This document shows positions 1 through 7,057 of a stretch of 11,979 nt of DNA, in pieces. The translations under genes and the position numbers were made by a program. The DNA comes from Candidatus Pelagibacter sp. TMED165. GTDB lineage: Bacteria; Pseudomonadota; Alphaproteobacteria; Pelagibacterales; Pelagibacteraceae. The notes below the pieces were generated by a model. It was not told the DNA's origin. It did not search any database and saw nothing but the letters and a program-made list of their open reading frames with translations. The stretch covers positions 1 to 11,979 of the forward strand of contig NHHO02000030.1 in NCBI GenBank assembly GCA_002171035.2. Direction: 5' to 3'. Every line of letters begins with the position of its first letter. The first letter of the stretch is position 1.

Positions 1-585
1 CTTTTTAATAAAAAAAATCTCAGCATAAGCTAGTTGCCATAACAAAAAGTTGCTCAACCTCTTATGTCCACCTGTTCTTATTAAAATTTCAGGGTTTGGT
101 AAATTTTTTGTATATAAATTTTTTTTGATTGAATGAATATTTACATTTTTTTTTGTTTTTTTAGCTGCATAAACTATTTCATCTTGAGATCCATAGTTAA
201 TTGCTAAATTTACTATAATTTTTTTATTTTTTTTTGTACGATACATTACTTCTTTTAAAGATAGCCTCAATTTAAGAGGTAATTGAGTTATTTTACCTAA
301 GATATTTATTTTTATTCCATTTAGAATAACTTTTTCTAATTCTTTTTTGAAATAACTAATTATAAGTTTAAATAAAAAATTAACTTCAGTTTTTGGTCTT
401 TTCCAATTTTCTGTTGAAAAAACATAAAACGTTACAAATGGAATTCTTAATTTAGCAGAAGACTCAATAATTTTTTGGACTGTTTTGACACCGTTGATGT
501 GTCCAAAATTACGTCCTCTTTTTCTTTTTTTACCCCACCTTCCATTACCATCCATAATAAAGGCAACGTGGTTGAGCTTATTCAT
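1..585 (-). CDS. uppS: Isoprenyl transferase (undecaprenyl diphosphate synthase), 3' end cut by window edge
   Basis: This is a cis-prenyltransferase. It condenses isopentenyl diphosphate units onto farnesyl diphosphate to make undecaprenyl diphosphate, the lipid carrier for peptidoglycan and other envelope glycans. I translated 195 residues in one open frame from the ATG at 585 to base 1, with no stop, so the C-terminus lies outside. Visible family motifs are FIMDGNGRW at residues 9-17 (catalytic Asp12 in the position of E. coli Asp26), GH at 28-29, FSTENWKRP at 56-64, NLAINYG at 126-132 and ILIRTGG at 167-173 followed by RLSNFLLWQLAYAE. The Arg170, Arg176 and Ser178 diphosphate-binding residues are present. 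The family is usually about 230-250 residues, so roughly 40 are missing. The start ATG overlaps the frr stop as ATGA, and there is no Shine-Dalgarno sequence, so translation is probably coupled to frr. cdsA and dxr often follow in alphaproteobacteria, but that part is not visible. Confidence 0.95.
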   Translation of the reverse strand, partial: MNKLNHVAFIMDGNGRWGKKRKRGRNFGHINGVKTVQKIIESSAKLRIPFVTFYVFSTENWKRPKTEVNFLFKLIISYFKKELEKVILNGIKINILGKITQLPLKLRLSLKEVMYRTKKNKKIIVNLAINYGSQDEIVYAAKKTKKNVNIHSIKKNLYTKNLPNPEILIRTGGHKRLSNFLLWQLAYAEIFFIKK

Positions 586-1142
586 ATTTGTAATATTTCT
601 TTTTCTTTTTCATCAATAATTTTTTCAATTATTGAAATATTATTATCAGTTATTTTTTGATTATTTTTTTCAAAATTTTTATTTTCATCCTCAGTGATTA
701 CTTTATCTTTTAATTTTTTTTTTAATTCTTCATTAGCTTCTCTTCTTATATTTCTTATTGAAATTTTGCTTTTTTCTCCCATGTTTTTTAAAATTTTAAT
801 TAAATCTTTTCTTCTTTCTTCTGTTAAATCAGGAATTTTAATTCTTATTAATTGCCCGTCTATTTGTGGATTTATACCTAAATCTGATTTTTGGATAGCT
901 GAGTCGATAAATTGCACGTTTGATTGATCCCATACTTGAATGGATATTAATCTAGCTTCAGGCACACTAATTGTACCCACTTGATTTATTGGCATTTGTT
1001 GGCCGTAAACTTCTACTTTTATCATATCCAACATATTAGCATTTGCTCTTCCAGTTCTTAAAGTAGCTATGTCTTTTTTAAAAGATTGTATTGATTTTTC
1101 CATTTTTAATGAGTAATTTTTTTCATTAAACTCTGAGCTCAT
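582..1142 (-). CDS. frr: Ribosome recycling factor
   Basis: Ribosome recycling factor (RRF) acts with EF-G in the cytoplasm to split post-termination ribosomes. At 186 residues it has the normal family length of about 185. The N-terminal helix carries LRTGRANANMLD at about 28-39, the conserved RTGRA element. Domain II follows with VYGQQMPINQVGTISVPEAR at about 45-64. The C-terminal long helices include LTEERRKDLIKILKNMGE, and the protein ends in a lysine- and glutamate-rich helix. The start is well supported: a strong AAGGAG sits nine bases upstream, inside the last codons of tsf. The stop overlaps the uppS start by 4 nt. Frr normally follows pyrH, but here it directly follows tsf with a 4-nt gap, so it is probably expressed from the rpsB-tsf transcript. 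Identity is certain from the motifs, length and neighbours. Confidence 0.98.
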   Translation of the reverse strand: MSSEFNEKNYSLKMEKSIQSFKKDIATLRTGRANANMLDMIKVEVYGQQMPINQVGTISVPEARLISIQVWDQSNVQFIDSAIQKSDLGINPQIDGQLIRIKIPDLTEERRKDLIKILKNMGEKSKISIRNIRREANEELKKKLKDKVITEDENKNFEKNNQKITDNNISIIEKIIDEKEKEILQI

Positions 1143-1146
1143 ATAT

Positions 1147-2013
1147 TTAAACTCCTTCGCCGACTTTAAATCTTATAAAATCTAATATTTGTATATCATT
1201 TTCTAATTTATTCTCTTTGAGTATATCAGAAACTTTTTTTTTAGGGTCCATTATCCATACTTGATTTAATAGGGTATTATCTGAAATAAACTTATTAATT
1301 TTACCTTTTGATATTTTTTCTATCATATCGTCTTTTTTACCAGAATTAATAAGCTCTGCTTTTATAATCTCAATTTCCTTATCAATAACATCTTTATTTA
1401 AATCTTTTCTATCTATCGATAATGGGTTTATAGCAGCTATGTGCATCGCAAGTTTTTGACCAAATTCATCATTCTTATTTTTTTCTATGTTTGATAATTT
1501 CACAACAGAGGCTATTTTTCCTATATTTTTTTCGATTGCTGAATGAACATATGAAAAATTAGCACCGTTATTGTCGTCAAAGAATTTGGTTCTCCGTATT
1601 GTTATTTTTTCACCAATTTTTGCTATTAAATTAATCAAATTTTCTTTAACTGTAATTTTATTTTTCATTAAAGAGTCATTTAATTTATTTAAATCTCCTT
1701 TTTGTGTAAAATTTATTTGAGATAATTCTTTGCAAAAATCTATGAAATCTTTATTTTTTGCTACAAAGTCAGTTTCGCTATTTATCTCAATTAATGATAT
1801 TTTTCCATTATTGTTCTCCACTAGAGCTAAACCTTCTGAGGCAGTTCTACTCATTTTTTTAGAAGCCTTTGCTATGCCTTTTTTTCTTAAAAACTCAATT
1901 GATTTTTCAATATCACCTTTATTTTCATCAATAGCTAACTTACAATCTTTAAAACCTACGCCAGTCAATTCTCTAAGTTTTTTAACACTTTCTAGAAATT
2001 CTTTATTTGACAT
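1147..2013 (-). CDS. tsf: Translation elongation factor Ts
   Basis: EF-Ts is the nucleotide exchange factor that releases GDP from EF-Tu during elongation. The protein has 288 residues, close to the E. coli length of 283. The N-terminal UBA-like domain is clear from LRELTGVGFKDCKLAI at residues 13-28 and the WLRxKG equivalent FLRKKG at 41-46. The EF-Tu contact motif TDFVAKN is at 81-87 within the core. The second half covers the dimerisation and coiled-coil region, including HIAAINPLSIDRKDL and the C-terminal NQVWIMDPKKKVSDIL element. The gene starts 13 nt after the rpsB stop with an ATG that lacks any Shine-Dalgarno sequence, so coupling to rpsB is likely. It is followed by frr after only 4 nt, with no pyrH between. 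Nothing in the sequence suggests damage. Confidence 0.98.
   Translation of the reverse strand: MSNKEFLESVKKLRELTGVGFKDCKLAIDENKGDIEKSIEFLRKKGIAKASKKMSRTASEGLALVENNNGKISLIEINSETDFVAKNKDFIDFCKELSQINFTQKGDLNKLNDSLMKNKITVKENLINLIAKIGEKITIRRTKFFDDNNGANFSYVHSAIEKNIGKIASVVKLSNIEKNKNDEFGQKLAMHIAAINPLSIDRKDLNKDVIDKEIEIIKAELINSGKKDDMIEKISKGKINKFISDNTLLNQVWIMDPKKKVSDILKENKLENDIQILDFIRFKVGEGV
1152..1157 (-). promoter_or_regulatory. Shine-Dalgarno site of frr inside the tsf 3' end
   Basis: On the minus strand AAGGAG lies within the final Gly-Glu-Gly-Val codons of tsf, nine bases before the frr ATG. It is the clearest ribosome binding site in the window; most other starts here have none or only a weak A-rich one. 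It fixes the frr start and suggests that frr is initiated independently rather than only by ribosomes finishing tsf. Confidence 0.8.
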
Positions 2014-2026
2014 TTATTTTATGAAT

Positions 2027-2842
2027 TTATTTTTTTTTAGAATCAATTTTTTTATCTGATTTAATGTTTTTTAAAATTGGCTTAGCTATCTTATTGGTTT
2101 TTTTTTTATTTTGAGATAAGTCTTTTGTAGGTTGTGGCTGTTCTTTTGTAATAACAATATTTTTCTCAGCATCAATAATAGCTCCTTTAAGTAATTCACA
2201 ATAAAGATTTATAGATCTCCTCGCATCATCGTTACCTGGAATAGGAAATTGAATATCGGTTGGATCTGAGTTAGTGTCTAAAATTGCTACAATTGGTATT
2301 TTCAAATTAATTGCTTCTTTAACAGCAAGTGACTCTATATTAGTATCTATAACAAATATCATGTCAGGTATTTTTTTCATTTCAGCTATACCTCCAAGAG
2401 ATCTTTGAAGTTTATCTCTTTCTTTTCCAAACTTCAGAATTTCTTTTTTGGTAAACCCTGTGTTCTCTTTTGAGAGTTGAGTATCTAACATCTTTAATCG
2501 CTTTATTGAATTTTGAATTGTATTCCAATTCGTTAGCATTCCACCCAACCATCTATAATTAACAAAATACTGATTAGTTTCTTTAGCTAAAGAGCTAACT
2601 TGTTCTGAAGCTTGTTTTTTTGTAGAAACTATTAATATTTTACCCCCACTAGAAATACATTTATGTACTTCTGCTAATGCATTTTTAAGAAATGATACTG
2701 TCTGTGTTAAATCAATAATGTGTATAGAATTTTTTTCTCCAAAAATATATTGCTTCATTTTTGGATTCCATCTTAAGGTTTTATGACCCAGATGCACTCC
2801 GGCTTCTAAAAGTTGTTTTATATTTACTTCAGGTACGTTCAT
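2027..2842 (-). CDS. rpsB: Small ribosomal subunit protein S2
   Basis: This encodes uS2 of the 30S subunit. Its core is immediately recognisable: LLEAGVHLGHKTLRWNPKMK at residues 11-30, IDLTQTV at 43-49, NYRWLGGMLTNWNTI at 95-109, MIFVIDTN at 161-168 and the C-terminal signature AILDTNSDP at 186-194, then IPGNDDARRSI at 201-211. The globular part ends near residue 228. A lysine-rich, low-complexity tail then runs to 271 (E. coli S2 has 241 residues), ending in three AAA codons that form an A9 run before TAA. Such basic tails are common in alphaproteobacterial S2, and I read it as disordered and rRNA-contacting by inference. The gene opens the rpsB-tsf-frr-uppS block and is preceded by a structured leader that reaches almost to its start codon, implying feedback control by S2. 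Confidence 0.98.
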   Translation of the reverse strand: MNVPEVNIKQLLEAGVHLGHKTLRWNPKMKQYIFGEKNSIHIIDLTQTVSFLKNALAEVHKCISSGGKILIVSTKKQASEQVSSLAKETNQYFVNYRWLGGMLTNWNTIQNSIKRLKMLDTQLSKENTGFTKKEILKFGKERDKLQRSLGGIAEMKKIPDMIFVIDTNIESLAVKEAINLKIPIVAILDTNSDPTDIQFPIPGNDDARRSINLYCELLKGAIIDAEKNIVITKEQPQPTKDLSQNKKKTNKIAKPILKNIKSDKKIDSKKK

Positions 2843-2917
2843 AGTTTTTTCCGGTTAATCCACCACAGTTATTCCATTTCTGGACCGGTAGGGCACAAAC
2901 CCTTATTACTGTGTGCG
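2843..2917 (-). promoter_or_regulatory. Structured mRNA leader of rpsB, probable S2 autoregulatory element
   Basis: Read on the minus strand, the 75 nt before rpsB are about 44 percent G+C, far above the surroundings, and contain several complementary segments. CCGGU at 2888-2884 can pair with ACCGG at 2855-2851, which lies just before the start codon and overlaps its only purine-rich GGA. Inside that span a small hairpin forms, CCA-GAAA-UGG, with a GNRA-type loop. Upstream, GCACA at 2916-2912 can pair with UGUGC at 2897-2893. Partly in its loop, CACAGU at 2913-2908 matches ACUGUG at 2869-2864, so these are either a pseudoknot or alternative pairings. AGGG/CCCU can form a competing stem. From memory, published comparative work on Ca. 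Pelagibacter ubique described a candidate cis-regulatory RNA ahead of the S2 gene; this is probably that element. The regulation itself is inferred. Confidence 0.75.
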
Positions 2918-2927
2918 AAATTTAATA

Positions 2928-2957
2928 TTGATATATAGATTGTATTAAAAAAATCAA
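2928..2957 (-). promoter_or_regulatory. Possible sigma-70-type promoter for rpsB
   Basis: On the minus strand TTGATT (2957-2952) resembles a -35 box. It is followed by A/T-rich sequence in which TATATC (2935-2930, 16-nt spacing) or TATCAA (2933-2928, 18-nt spacing) could serve as the -10 box. Transcription would then start just before the structured leader. In DNA this A/T-rich such matches are easily found by chance, so this rests mainly on position: it is the only gap in the window large enough for a promoter, and ribosomal protein genes usually have their own. Confidence 0.35.
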
Positions 2958-2961
2958 GCTT

Positions 2962-5900
2962 CTAAAAATTTATTTTTTTGACATAACCCTTATTTTTAAC
3001 TGAATTATACTTACTTAAATCAAATTTTCTTGCTTTATCTAGCTTAAATGTTAATTTTTTTCCTTTGCTACCTAAAACAAATTGAATTTCTGTATCACCT
3101 TCTTCGTTTAATAAATCTTTTAGCTCATCGAGCAAATAGCCTTCCTTAAGTTCTATAGAAACTTTTTGGTATGGTTTGTTAATTATTTCGTTTAAATCTA
3201 AAATTTTTCTTACGTTTACTCGTCTAGTTGTATTATCATCAGACTGTCTATCTTTATGTAAAGTCATTACAAAAGAGGATGCTTCTCTCAATTTATCTCG
3301 GTTATTAATTAACGTTTCAGAAAATAGAAATAATTCAAATTCACTGCTATTATCACTGAACTTAACTATCGCAAAAGGATTTCCCTTGGCACTTTTTTTT
3401 TCTTGTATAGACATTATTGTACCAGCCACTAAACCTTCAATGTCATCATTTTTAATAAAATTTTGATATGGAATTATTTTTAGTTGAGAAAATATATTTT
3501 TGTATTCATTCAGAGGGTGATCAGAGATATAAAAACCAAGTGCCTTAAATTCCTCTATTAATAGTTCTTTTTTTGTCCATCTTTTATCAGTTATAAATTT
3601 AAAAGTATCATCGATAGAATTGTCTTTAATATCAAATAAATTTGTTTGTTTGCTCAATTTATCTTCGTGAATATTCTTAATTGTTTGAATAATTTTAGGT
3701 ATAGATTCAATTAATTGATTTCTATTAGGATTTAAATTATCAAAAGCACCAGCTTTTACTAAACCCTCAAGTTGTAATTTATTTACATCTTTGGGGTCCA
3801 CTCTTTTAATAAAATCAGAAACTGATTTAAATTTTCCATTATTTTCTCTTTCTTGAACTATGTTGGAAATTGCTTCAAACCCAACACTCTTTACCGCTCC
3901 TAGCCCATAATAAATTTTATTATCAATCGCTCTGAAATCAGAAAAACAACTATTTATACATGGCCTTACTACTTTAACATTTAACCTTTTTAATTCTTCA
4001 ACAAATTCTCTTAATTTACTAGTATTAGTTAATTCTGTAGTCATAGTAGCAGCAATGAAATCTTCCTTATAGTAAGTTTTTAAATAAGCAGTTTGGAAAG
4101 CTATTAAAGCATAGGCGGCTGCATGACTTTTGTTAAAGCCGTATTCTGCAAAAGGTTCTATTTTTGTGAAAATATAATTTGCCAAATCTTTTTTAATTCC
4201 ATTTTGAATTGCTCCATTAACAAACCTTTCTTTTTGTTTTTCTAACTCAGCTCTCTTTTTTTTACCCATAGCTCTTCTTAAAATATCTGCTTCCCCTGCC
4301 GTAAAACCAGCTAATGTTTGAGCTATTTGCATAACTTGCTCTTGATAAATTATAATTCCATAAGTAGGTTCTAAAATATTTTTTAGAGACTCATGAATGT
4401 AATTAGGAGTTTTGAAACCATTTTTACAGTCATTATAAATTGGGATATTACTCATCGGTCCAGGTCTGTATAATGCAACCAGAGCAATTATATCATCAAA
4501 TTTATTAGGTTTCATTTGTCTAATTGAATCTCTCATTCCTGAGCTCTCTAATTGAAATAAACCTGTTGTTTCTCCCGTTGACAAAAGTTCAAAAACTTTT
4601 TTATCATCTAAATCGATTTTACTAATATCTAAATCAATTCCCTTTAATGATAAAAGTTTTAAAGTTTTATCTATAACAGTTAATGTTTTAAGTCCTAATA
4701 AATCAAATTTAACTAATCCAGCATTTTCTGAAGAATACATATCAAACTGTGTAGAAGGTAGAAATAAATTAGATGAATGGTCTTTATACAAAGGGACTTG
4801 CTCTGATAATTTTTCTCCAGCTATTACAACTCCAGCTGCATGAGTTGCCATATTTCTATTTAAACCTTCTAATTTTAGAGATAATTCAATAAGTTTTTCA
4901 ACCTTTTTATTATTTTTAATTTCTTCTTTAAATCTCGGCTCTCTATCAACTGACTCTTTCAATGTTAAAGGTCTCGATGGATCAAATGGAATCATTTTAC
5001 AAATTTTGTCTACATGTCCGTAAGGTAATCCTATAACTCTACCAACATCTCTTAACGCCATTCTAGCTTTAAGTTTTCCAAATGTGATAATGTGGGCGAC
5101 ACCGCTATTATATTTTGACTTCAAATATTCAAAAACTTTATCCCTTTTTTCTTCACAAAAATCTATATCAAAATCTGGCATAGATATTCTGTCTGGATTT
5201 AAAAACCTTTCAAAAATTAAATCGAATTCTATTGGGTCTAAATCAGTAACGTCTAAACAATAAGCTACTAATGATCCGGCCCCTGATCCTCGTCCTGGAC
5301 CTACTGGAATATTATTTTTTTTGGACCATTTAATATAATCTGAAACTATAAGAAAATAACTTGAATATTTCATAGAATTAATGATCTTTAGCTCGTGATG
5401 CAATCTATCTTCGTATATTTTAATTATCTTATTTCTGTCTTCTTGAGGTCGTTTTTTGAAAACAAAATTGTCTAATCTAAATTTTAAACCTTTTATTGCT
5501 TGCGTTTTTAATTCATCTTCAATGGTAGTATTCTTCGATGTTGTTAATGAAGGTAGAATTGGACTAGATGTATTAGGCTTAAAATTAAATCTTAATGAAA
5601 AATTATAATTATTTTCCAACGCTTCTGGAATGTCAGAGTAAATTTTTTTTAATTCATCATTTGTTTTTAAATAATGCTGGTCGTTATATTTTTTTCTATT
5701 TATTTCATCTACAAATCTTTTTTCCCCTATACAAATTAAAGCATCATGTGCTTCTGCCATTTCTTGTTTTATATAAAAAATTTCTTGAGATGCTATAAGA
5801 GGCAGGTTATATTTTGAAGATAAATTTAATAAGAAATTTTCATACTTTTTTTCTTCTGGTTCATTATGTCTTTGAATTTCAATATAAAATCTATCTTTAA

Positions 5901-6381
5901 AACATTTGGAAATTTTACAAAACAAATCTTCAATTTGTTTCAGCTTGTTAAGCTTAAAAAGAGAGCCAAATAAGTCAAATTGACTACCAGAGAGGGTTAT
6001 AAGCCCGTCACTATAATTTAATAAATCTTCTAGTTTACATTGAGGATCAGATATTTCATTGCTGTCTAAATAACTTTTTGAAGATAATTTTGTTAAATTT
6101 TTGTAACCAACAGCATTTGTTGCAAAGATAGGTATTTTGCCCAAAACATTATCAAATAAAAAATTAATTTGAGTCCCAATAATAGGTTGTGTGCCAGATT
6201 TACTGATCTTTTCAGAAAATTCTAAAGCACCACACAGATTGTAGCTATCACAAATTCCTACAGATTTTATTTTATTTGATTTACAGTAATCTGATAAATC
6301 ATCAATTTTTATAGCTCCTTCGCAAATAGAGTATTGTGTATGAATTTTAAAATTATTAAATTGCTTATCATTTTTGAGCAT
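2962..6381 (-). CDS. dnaE: DNA polymerase III alpha subunit
   Basis: This is the replicative DNA polymerase catalytic subunit, 1139 residues against 1160 in E. coli. An N-terminal PHP domain begins at FKIHTQYS, and the family's metal site looks eroded: the second His of HxH is Gln16, and Asp45 is followed by Ser where His is usual. The polymerase core has GPGRGSGAGS at 361-370, MPDFDIDF at 401-408 (catalytic Asp403 and Asp405) and the third aspartate, Asp560, in VKFDLLGL. The GLFQLESSGM and YRPGPMSNIP motifs are also present. A helix-hairpin-helix region follows (about 830-880), then an internal clamp-binding motif QTNLF at 912-916, equivalent to E. coli QADMF, and an OB fold (about 960-1060). 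The start overlaps the lolD 3' end by 14 nt, which suggests translational coupling. Proofreading would need a separate DnaQ. Confidence 0.98.
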   Translation of the reverse strand: MLKNDKQFNNFKIHTQYSICEGAIKIDDLSDYCKSNKIKSVGICDSYNLCGALEFSEKISKSGTQPIIGTQINFLFDNVLGKIPIFATNAVGYKNLTKLSSKSYLDSNEISDPQCKLEDLLNYSDGLITLSGSQFDLFGSLFKLNKLKQIEDLFCKISKCFKDRFYIEIQRHNEPEEKKYENFLLNLSSKYNLPLIASQEIFYIKQEMAEAHDALICIGEKRFVDEINRKKYNDQHYLKTNDELKKIYSDIPEALENNYNFSLRFNFKPNTSSPILPSLTTSKNTTIEDELKTQAIKGLKFRLDNFVFKKRPQEDRNKIIKIYEDRLHHELKIINSMKYSSYFLIVSDYIKWSKKNNIPVGPGRGSGAGSLVAYCLDVTDLDPIEFDLIFERFLNPDRISMPDFDIDFCEEKRDKVFEYLKSKYNSGVAHIITFGKLKARMALRDVGRVIGLPYGHVDKICKMIPFDPSRPLTLKESVDREPRFKEEIKNNKKVEKLIELSLKLEGLNRNMATHAAGVVIAGEKLSEQVPLYKDHSSNLFLPSTQFDMYSSENAGLVKFDLLGLKTLTVIDKTLKLLSLKGIDLDISKIDLDDKKVFELLSTGETTGLFQLESSGMRDSIRQMKPNKFDDIIALVALYRPGPMSNIPIYNDCKNGFKTPNYIHESLKNILEPTYGIIIYQEQVMQIAQTLAGFTAGEADILRRAMGKKKRAELEKQKERFVNGAIQNGIKKDLANYIFTKIEPFAEYGFNKSHAAAYALIAFQTAYLKTYYKEDFIAATMTTELTNTSKLREFVEELKRLNVKVVRPCINSCFSDFRAIDNKIYYGLGAVKSVGFEAISNIVQERENNGKFKSVSDFIKRVDPKDVNKLQLEGLVKAGAFDNLNPNRNQLIESIPKIIQTIKNIHEDKLSKQTNLFDIKDNSIDDTFKFITDKRWTKKELLIEEFKALGFYISDHPLNEYKNIFSQLKIIPYQNFIKNDDIEGLVAGTIMSIQEKKSAKGNPFAIVKFSDNSSEFELFLFSETLINNRDKLREASSFVMTLHKDRQSDDNTTRRVNVRKILDLNEIINKPYQKVSIELKEGYLLDELKDLLNEEGDTEIQFVLGSKGKKLTFKLDKARKFDLSKYNSVKNKGYVKKINF

Positions 6382-7057
6382 TAATTCTTTTTATATTACC
6401 ATTAAAAATACTCAACTTATAATCAGCTTTACTAGCAAGTTCTCTATTATGAGTTGCAAATATTACAGCTTTGTTCATTTTTTTTAACTTTAAAAAATAT
6501 GAAAAAATATCTTTTGAAGTTTTATAGTCAAGATTTCCTGTTGGTTCATCAGCAATTATTAGATCTGTTTCAGCTATTATTGACCTCGCTATTGCAACTC
6601 TCTGTTGTTCTCCACCAGATAGTTCATTTGGAAAATGGTTTTTTCTATTAATTAAATTAACTTTAGTAAGAATATTCAAAGCTTTTTTTTCTGATGATTT
6701 ATAGCTCTCATTTCTAATGATCAAAGGCAGTAAAACATTCTCTAATGCTGTAAAATCTCCTAATAAATTATTATCCTGAAAAATCATAGATATATTTTCT
6801 TTTCTCAAAATATCTTTTTTTTCATTTGTTAAATTTTTAGTCTCCTTATCTTTTAAAAGAACTTTACCGCTTGTAGGATTATCTAGAAGCGCCAAAATAT
6901 GTAGTAAAGATGATTTTCCTGATCCTGAGGGACCAATTAAGGCAACAAGTTCACCTTTTTTAATTTTAAAATTGATATTTTCAAATAATTTTATCAATCC
7001 ATTTTTATGGTAAAAATATTTTTTTATATTTTCGGCTTGAATAAGATATTTATTCAT
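6368..7057 (-). CDS. lolD: Lipoprotein-releasing ABC transporter, ATP-binding subunit
   Basis: This is the ATPase of the Lol system, which extracts mature lipoproteins from the outer face of the inner membrane and hands them to LolA. All ABC elements are intact in the 229 residues: Walker A GPSGSGKS at 42-49, Q-loop Gln94 in MIFQDNNLL, signature LSGGEQQR at 146-153, Walker B LIIADEPTGNLD with Asp170 and Glu171, and the H-loop His203 in ATHNREL. The FQDNNLLGDFTALENVLLP stretch is typical of the LolD/MacB/FtsE group. Sequence alone would leave MacB-type relatives possible, but the overlap of 8 nt with a LolC/E-type permease decides for LolD. The family is about 225-235 residues, so it is full length. 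The gene also overlaps dnaE by 14 nt. Confidence 0.94.
   Translation of the reverse strand: MNKYLIQAENIKKYFYHKNGLIKLFENINFKIKKGELVALIGPSGSGKSSLLHILALLDNPTSGKVLLKDKETKNLTNEKKDILRKENISMIFQDNNLLGDFTALENVLLPLIIRNESYKSSEKKALNILTKVNLINRKNHFPNELSGGEQQRVAIARSIIAETDLIIADEPTGNLDYKTSKDIFSYFLKLKKMNKAVIFATHNRELASKADYKLSIFNGNIKRINAQK

Noticed and set aside
475..660. Plus-strand open frame of 61 codons spanning uppS and frr
   Set aside because: It lies antisense to two well-conserved genes, has a low-complexity Phe/Ser/Ile composition from poly-T coding, and matches no family I know.
1730..2059. Plus-strand open frame of 109 codons opposite tsf
   Set aside because: It is a shadow of the tsf frame, with no ribosome binding site and no recognisable motif. 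A/T-rich DNA yields such frames by chance.
2890..2903. AGGG/CCCU hairpin as a transcription terminator
   Set aside because: It is only four pairs, is not followed by a U run in the transcribed direction, and lies within the structured rpsB leader where the bases have better partners.
3176..3466. Plus-strand open frame of 96 codons opposite the dnaE C-terminal region
   Set aside because: It is fully antisense to the dnaE OB-fold region, and its composition reflects the complement of that coding sequence.
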